A DNA stretch of 64,000 nt, from contig NZ_JAEQMY010000009.1 of assembly GCF_016743775.1 (NCBI RefSeq), positions 1-64,000 of the forward strand, written 5' to 3'. This DNA comes from Microvirga aerilata (GTDB lineage Bacteria > Pseudomonadota > Alphaproteobacteria > Rhizobiales > Beijerinckiaceae). Position 1 is the first letter of the stretch. Each line of letters opens with the position of its first letter. This document shows, piece by piece, positions 60,348 to 64,000 of the stretch. The translations under genes and the position numbers were made by a program. Under the pieces are notes generated by a model, which had not been told where the DNA came from, made no database searches, and saw nothing but the letters and a program-made list of their open reading frames with translations.

Positions 60348-60938
60348 ATGACGAGAGGGTTACAAAGGAGCATGCAGGATCATCCGCCCGGCCATGCGGC
60401 GTTCTACACGCTTTTCGAGACAGCCATGGGCCTCTGCGGTTTGGCCTGGAACCAGCGCGGCATCATCGGCTTTCAGCTCCCCGAGGACGACCGATCCAAG
60501 CTCTGCGGCCGCCTCGCCAAGCGCTTTCCCGGGATCGTCGCAGCCCCTCCGCCGCCGGATGTTCAAGGCATCATCGCCGACGTCGTGGCTCTCCTGAGCG
60601 GCGAAGCGCGTGATCTCTCCACGGTCCCGCTGGATATGGAACGCGTGCCGGACCTTGACCGTCGCGTCTACGAGATCGCCCGCACCATTCCACCGGGCCG
60701 CGTGCTAACCTACGGTGAGATTGCCTCGCAGCTCGGCGTCAACAACGCCCGGATGATCGGCCAGGCGCTCGGGCGCAACCCGTTTGCCATCATCGTGCCC
60801 TGCCACCGGGTTGTCGCTGCGGGCGGCAAGCTTGGCGGCTTCTCGGCCACGGGCGGCTCCATGACCAAGCGCCGCCTCCTCGCCATCGAGGGCGCCAGAC
60901 GCGACGAGAGCCCAACCCTGTTCGACCTGATTTCGTGA
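60348..60938 (+). CDS. methylated-DNA-protein cysteine methyltransferase (MGMT/Ogt)
   Basis: A suicidal DNA repair protein that takes methyl groups from O6-methylguanine. The active-site Cys is in IIVPCHRVVAAGGKLGGFS; the helix-turn-helix-like TYGEIASQLGVNNARMIGQALGRNP precedes it in two pieces (residues 112-136). The start is uncertain: ATG 60348, ATG 60372 (its AAAGGAG is only 1 base away) or GTG 60318. Divergent from ETF:QO across a 249-bp AT-richer space, which probably holds both promoters. Confidence 0.9.
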   Translation: MTRGLQRSMQDHPPGHAAFYTLFETAMGLCGLAWNQRGIIGFQLPEDDRSKLCGRLAKRFPGIVAAPPPPDVQGIIADVVALLSGEARDLSTVPLDMERVPDLDRRVYEIARTIPPGRVLTYGEIASQLGVNNARMIGQALGRNPFAIIVPCHRVVAAGGKLGGFSATGGSMTKRRLLAIEGARRDESPTLFDLIS

Positions 60939-61017
60939 AGGCAAGATCTGCAGCACTTTTACAGGCCCGAGCTGTTGATAGGCCCTGGAATGCTCGCACG
61001 AGGTCAAAACAGCCCCT

Positions 61018-61071
61018 CTCCGACGCGATGCACTCCAGGCGGTCCTCGACTTACCTGTCGAGGTAGGGGTT
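61018..61071 (+). repeat. left copy of a 55-bp direct repeat: remnant of the udg 5' end
   Basis: This stretch, from CTCCGAC at 61018 to GGGGTT at 61071, aligns with codons about 5-23 of the downstream uracil-DNA glycosylase gene (62148-62202) with five mismatches and one single-base deletion. It retains the coding frame of udg after the deletion (DALQAVLD for DALQALLD). It ends three bases before the stop codon of the EamA gene. Confidence 0.85.
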
Positions 61072-61074
61072 CAG

Positions 61075-62016
61075 TCACCTGGTCGATCCAACACCGGCGA
61101 AGATACTGATCATTCTGCTGACGCCATTTCGTATGAAGACGAGCAGGAAACCTACCAATACGAAGCCCAAAGCCACCAACTGGGAGGCTGACACATCTGC
61201 ATCCAGCCAAATCCAGGCCATGAGAACAGCCGAGATAGGCATCGCCGCTATGGCAACTCCTGCAGCGGCGGCAGAGCTTCTGCCCATGCCCCAATACCAG
61301 AGCAGGAAGCTCAGAATGGTCGGCCCTCCCGCAAACCAGAGAATGGCCAACCATTGAGACGTTTGAGCATGAGGCCACCCATAGAGCCATGTTTCCACCA
61401 GGGCAGGCCCTAAAGATAGAAGAAATCCCAAGCCTGACATAGATGCCGCTATGAAGAAGGCGCTCACCGGTGTGGAAAGCCGCTTCGACAGAACGGTGAA
61501 GAGAGCATCGGCCCAGTATGCAAGGATCAGACAGACCAAGCCTAGCATTTGCGCGCCCTCGAGCATCGACGGACCGGAACCGTTCTGGCGGCTTATGGCC
61601 AACATGATCAATCCTGCAGATGCGCAGCCGACGGCTGCTTTCTCATGCGCCTTCATCCGCTCTTTCAGAAGGACGAAACCGGTCAGGCTGATGAGAGCAG
61701 GAAGAAGCCCTGCCGCAACTCCTGCATTGACGGGCCCTGCAAGGTGAACGCCTTGAAGAAAGAGGATCATGAAGATCACGGTGCCGGTCGCAGCCTGGAA
61801 GGTTAAAAGACCCCAGTCCCTTGCCGGCAGACGCACCATCCCTCCATGCAGGAGAGCAACTGGGACCAAGACGCTGGATGAGATGGCATAGCGGATGGCA
61901 GCTGCCGTGAAGCGGGGGAAGCCCTGAATCACCAAGTCCGAGACGAGCACCATGCTCCCCGCAAGCATGGAAGCGAGTACCATACTGAGAAAAGGAAGCA
62001 TGTGCTGCTCTGCCAT
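61075..62016 (-). CDS. EamA/DMT-family transporter
   Basis: A 313-residue drug/metabolite transporter with about ten hydrophobic helices in two EamA repeats (for example AGPVNAGVAAGLLPALISLTG in the first and GVAIAAMPISAVLMAW in the second). Substrate unknown. By hand count of two 60-base samples, GC is about 55-57%, lower than the surrounding genes, and it is flanked on both sides by copies of the start of the udg gene, so it was probably acquired by insertion at that place. Confidence 0.85.
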   Translation of the reverse strand: MAEQHMLPFLSMVLASMLAGSMVLVSDLVIQGFPRFTAAAIRYAISSSVLVPVALLHGGMVRLPARDWGLLTFQAATGTVIFMILFLQGVHLAGPVNAGVAAGLLPALISLTGFVLLKERMKAHEKAAVGCASAGLIMLAISRQNGSGPSMLEGAQMLGLVCLILAYWADALFTVLSKRLSTPVSAFFIAASMSGLGFLLSLGPALVETWLYGWPHAQTSQWLAILWFAGGPTILSFLLWYWGMGRSSAAAAGVAIAAMPISAVLMAWIWLDADVSASQLVALGFVLVGFLLVFIRNGVSRMISIFAGVGSTR

Positions 62017-62133
62017 TTCTGAAAAAACAAGCCAAGGGTTATATGAAATAGCGTAACGAAAAGAAAGCTGATGCGCTCGTATGGCAGGGCGGATTTTGTT
62101 GTGATAACGCCCCGGAATGCCTATCTAACTGAA

Positions 62134-62970
62134 ATGCCCAGCCATTCCTCCGACCGCGATGCACTCCAGGCGCTCCTCGACTTCCATGTCGAGGCGGGGG
62201 TTGATCTCGCGCTCGACGAGACCCCGCACAATCGCTTTGCGGAGCCCAAGGCCGAGCCCGCCCGGGACAAGGCCGAAACGCCGGCTCCCGCCTCCAAGCC
62301 CGGACCGGCTCAGGCTGCCCCCTCCCCCCGCGCCTTGCCGAAGGCGGCAGCGAGCGCCCCTGAGGAGGTGGCAGGCCTTGCCCGCGAGCAGGCGCGCCAT
62401 GCCCGGTCCCTGGAGGAGCTGGAGGCGATCCTGGCAGGCTTCGACGGCTGCGCGCTTAAATTTTCCGCCAAGAACCTCGCCTTCGCCGACGGCAATCCCG
62501 AAGGCCGCGTGATGCTGGTGGGCGAGGCTCCCGGAGCGGACGAGGACCGGATCGGCAAGCCCTTCATGGGCCGCTCCGGGCAGCTGCTCGACCGGATGCT
62601 CGCCACCATCGGGCTCGACCGATCCCAGGTGTATGTGGCCAATATCGTGCCCTGGCGTCCGCCGGGCAACCGCACCCCGACGCCGCAGGAGATCGCCATC
62701 TGCAAGCCGTTCATCGCGCGGCAGATCGAGCTGGCCTCCCCTGAATTCGTGCTCTGCCTCGGGGGCCCCGCCGCCCAGAACCTGCTGAACATCAAGGAGG
62801 GCATCCTGCGCGCGCGCGGCCGCTGGTTTACCTACAAGGCTGAGGATGGCCGCGAGATCCGGGCGCTCCCGACCCTGCACCCGGCCTATCTTCTGCGCCA
62901 GCCCCTGCAGAAGCGGCTCGGCTGGCGCGATTTCCAGGCCTTGCGGCGAGCGCTCGACGGCAGGGAGTAG
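62134..62970 (+). CDS. uracil-DNA glycosylase (family 4/5-like)
   Basis: A 278-residue UDG that removes uracil from DNA. N-terminal 100 residues are a charged, Pro/Ala-rich extension typical of alphaproteobacteria. Motif A is VGEAPGADEDRIGKPFMGRSG, split at residues 127-147, motif B is LHPAYLLRQP. Of the four cysteines of the usual iron-sulfur site I see C in FDGCALK (the partner Cys is Lys), AICKPF and VLCLGG. ATG at 62134. Its 5' end is duplicated at 61018. Confidence 0.9.
   Translation: MPSHSSDRDALQALLDFHVEAGVDLALDETPHNRFAEPKAEPARDKAETPAPASKPGPAQAAPSPRALPKAAASAPEEVAGLAREQARHARSLEELEAILAGFDGCALKFSAKNLAFADGNPEGRVMLVGEAPGADEDRIGKPFMGRSGQLLDRMLATIGLDRSQVYVANIVPWRPPGNRTPTPQEIAICKPFIARQIELASPEFVLCLGGPAAQNLLNIKEGILRARGRWFTYKAEDGREIRALPTLHPAYLLRQPLQKRLGWRDFQALRRALDGRE
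62148..62202 (+). repeat. right copy of the 55-bp direct repeat (inside the udg 5' end)
   Basis: Counterpart of 61018-61071, within codons about 5-23 of the intact udg gene. The distance between copies (1130 bp) spans the EamA gene and its upstream region. Confidence 0.85.
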
Positions 62971-63058
62971 GCTGCTTCCGGCATCCTGCTTCGGAACCGG
63001 TCCATACGCTTACGCCTTAAGCTCCTGCAGTGACTGGACTGCGGCTTAAAGGTGGATC

Positions 63059-63931
63059 ATGCGCTGGCAAGACTTTCGAACCTCGTCCAATGTGGAAGAC
63101 CGTCGCGGCATGGGCATGGCCGGCGGCGTGGGCGGGCTCGGGATCGGAGGCATGGTGATCCTCGGCCTGATCGGCTGGGTTTTCGGCATCGATCCCCGCA
63201 TCCTCATCGGCGGCGCCGAGATGATGACCGGAGGCGGCTCCGGCTACCAGCAGCAGCAGCAGCAGGGTCGACAGGGCGCCCCGCAGGATGAGGCGGGCCG
63301 CTTTGCCTCCGCCATCCTGGGCAACACGGAAGACGTGTGGAACACGGTGCTGCCCCAGCAGGTCAATCAGCAGTATCGGGCTCCGAAGCTCGTGCTGTTC
63401 TCCGACGCCACCCGCTCCGGCTGCGGCGGCGCGCAATCGGCCATGGGTCCGTTCTACTGCCCTCTCGACCAGACGGTTTATATCGATCTCACGTTCTTCG
63501 AGGAGATGCAGCGCCGCTTCCGCGCCGGGGGCGACTTCGCCTATGCGTATGTGCTCGCCCACGAGGTCGGCCATCATGTGGAGAACCAGCTCGGCATCCT
63601 GCCCCGCGTGCAGGAGCGCCAGCGTCAGGTTGGCCAGGCCGAGTCCAACCAGCTCTCGGTCCGCGTCGAGCTGATGGCCGACTGCCTTGCCGGCGTCTGG
63701 GCCCATCATTCGCAGCAGCGCTGGAAATCCCTCGAGCAGGGTGACATCGAGGAGGCGATCCGGGCGGCCGAGGCTATCGGCGACGACCGGCTGCAGCGTC
63801 AGTCCGGCGGCCGCGTGGTGCCAGACTCCTTCACCCACGGCTCCTCCGAGCAGCGCGTGCGCTGGCTGACGACGGGCTTGAAAAGCGGGCAGATCCAAGC
63901 CTGCGATACGTTCCGGGCAAGCCGGCTCTAA
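63059..63931 (+). CDS. neutral zinc metallopeptidase (YpfJ-like)
   Basis: A 290-residue single-pass membrane protein: one helix (GGLGIGGMVILGLIGWVF, residues 22-39), a Gln-rich linker, then a peptidase domain with the zinc-binding HEVGHH (about residue 167) and FFEEMQRRFRAGGDF. The family is annotated as putative neutral zinc metallopeptidase; no substrate is known. ATG 63059 follows AAGGTGG. It ends before the palindromic repeat at 63949. Confidence 0.9.
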   Translation: MRWQDFRTSSNVEDRRGMGMAGGVGGLGIGGMVILGLIGWVFGIDPRILIGGAEMMTGGGSGYQQQQQQGRQGAPQDEAGRFASAILGNTEDVWNTVLPQQVNQQYRAPKLVLFSDATRSGCGGAQSAMGPFYCPLDQTVYIDLTFFEEMQRRFRAGGDFAYAYVLAHEVGHHVENQLGILPRVQERQRQVGQAESNQLSVRVELMADCLAGVWAHHSQQRWKSLEQGDIEEAIRAAEAIGDDRLQRQSGGRVVPDSFTHGSSEQRVRWLTTGLKSGQIQACDTFRASRL

Positions 63932-63948
63932 GATCAGGGCTTGGCGTT

Positions 63949-63977
63949 ATCCCGGACGGCGTGAGCCGATCCGGGAT
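63949..63977. repeat. palindromic repeat ATCCCGGACGG...GCCGATCCGGGAT (second copy)
   Basis: Arms ATCCCGGA and TCCGGGAT, with the inner CGGC/GCCG, 17 bp after the metallopeptidase stop. Same family as 41714-41744; may end transcription of the metallopeptidase gene. Confidence 0.65.
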
Positions 63978-64000
63978 GACACCCGTGGAACGCTCTGTCG

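Noticed and set aside
1-64000. CRISPR arrays, rRNA/tRNA genes, phage or transposase genes
   Set aside because: I looked for regularly spaced repeats, tRNA T-arm signatures and transposase/integrase motifs and found none.

Overview
The window is a GC-rich (about 65%), gene-dense chromosomal segment with the gene repertoire and order of an alphaproteobacterium of the order Hyphomicrobiales/Rhizobiales. A Methylobacteriaceae genus such as Microvirga is my best guess; this is an inference from gene content, from orders such as xseB-dxs-tlyA-RNA methyltransferase and ppdK-glyS-glyQ-S49 peptidase-DUF2007-polyprenyl synthetase-ispE-TPR-ETF:QO, and from a SAM-II riboswitch. I see no rRNA, tRNA, CRISPR array, transposase or phage gene.

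Layout. 0-9 kb: small soluble proteins, a fabI/histidine phosphatase pair, a DnaJ-type co-chaperone, a lipoprotein, pdxH, an SDR, then two divergent citrate synthase homologues (one carrying an N-terminal helix-turn-helix), a Nudix hydrolase and a secreted TIGR02301-type protein. 9.5-18.3 kb: a prephenate dehydrogenase-like protein, a dihydroorotase-like amidohydrolase, a YgfZ-like protein, a hybrid histidine kinase with duplicated PAS domains, a PaiB-like flavoprotein, tag, an HD hydrolase, a tyrosine phosphatase and xseB. 18.3-25.8 kb: a glycosyltransferase 61/O-antigen ligase pair lying between xseB and dxs, a Tat-exported superoxide dismutase, tlyA and a 23S/tRNA uridine methyltransferase. 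25.8-35.6 kb: SRAP protein, CorA, an acyl-CoA dehydrogenase/SDR pair, Sua5, a divergent wrbA/lysR pair, an AcuI-like reductase and an MFS carrier. 35.7-40.2 kb: two tandem serralysin-like RTX proteins, one with an intact zinc site and one with every zinc ligand replaced, followed by a SleB-type wall hydrolase. 40.3-50 kb: an XRE/MmyB-type regulator with a divergent membrane protein, a GFA protein, ppdK, an L,D-transpeptidase, glyS, a DUF559 endonuclease-like gene bracketed by palindromic repeats, glyQ. 50-64 kb: S49 peptidase, TrmN6-like methyltransferase, DUF2007, octaprenyl diphosphate synthase, a SAM-II riboswitch controlling an orphan metQ, ispE, a 601-residue TPR protein, ETF:QO, an MGMT-type repair protein, a lower-GC EamA transporter flanked by copies of the 5' end of the neighbouring uracil-DNA glycosylase gene, and a zinc metallopeptidase.

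Themes. Most genes are housekeeping: isoprenoid synthesis (dxs, ispE, octaprenyl synthase), fatty-acid turnover and electron transfer (fabI, acyl-CoA dehydrogenase, ETF:QO), DNA repair (tag, MGMT, UDG, SRAP, xseB) and translation (glyQS, tlyA, Sua5). Intergenic spaces carry several families of short inverted repeats. The parts most worth a second look are the pseudo-serralysin, the duplicated udg 5' end around the EamA gene, the DUF559 gene with its flanking hairpins, the riboswitch-controlled metQ, the low-GC patch inside glyS and the citrate-synthase pair.
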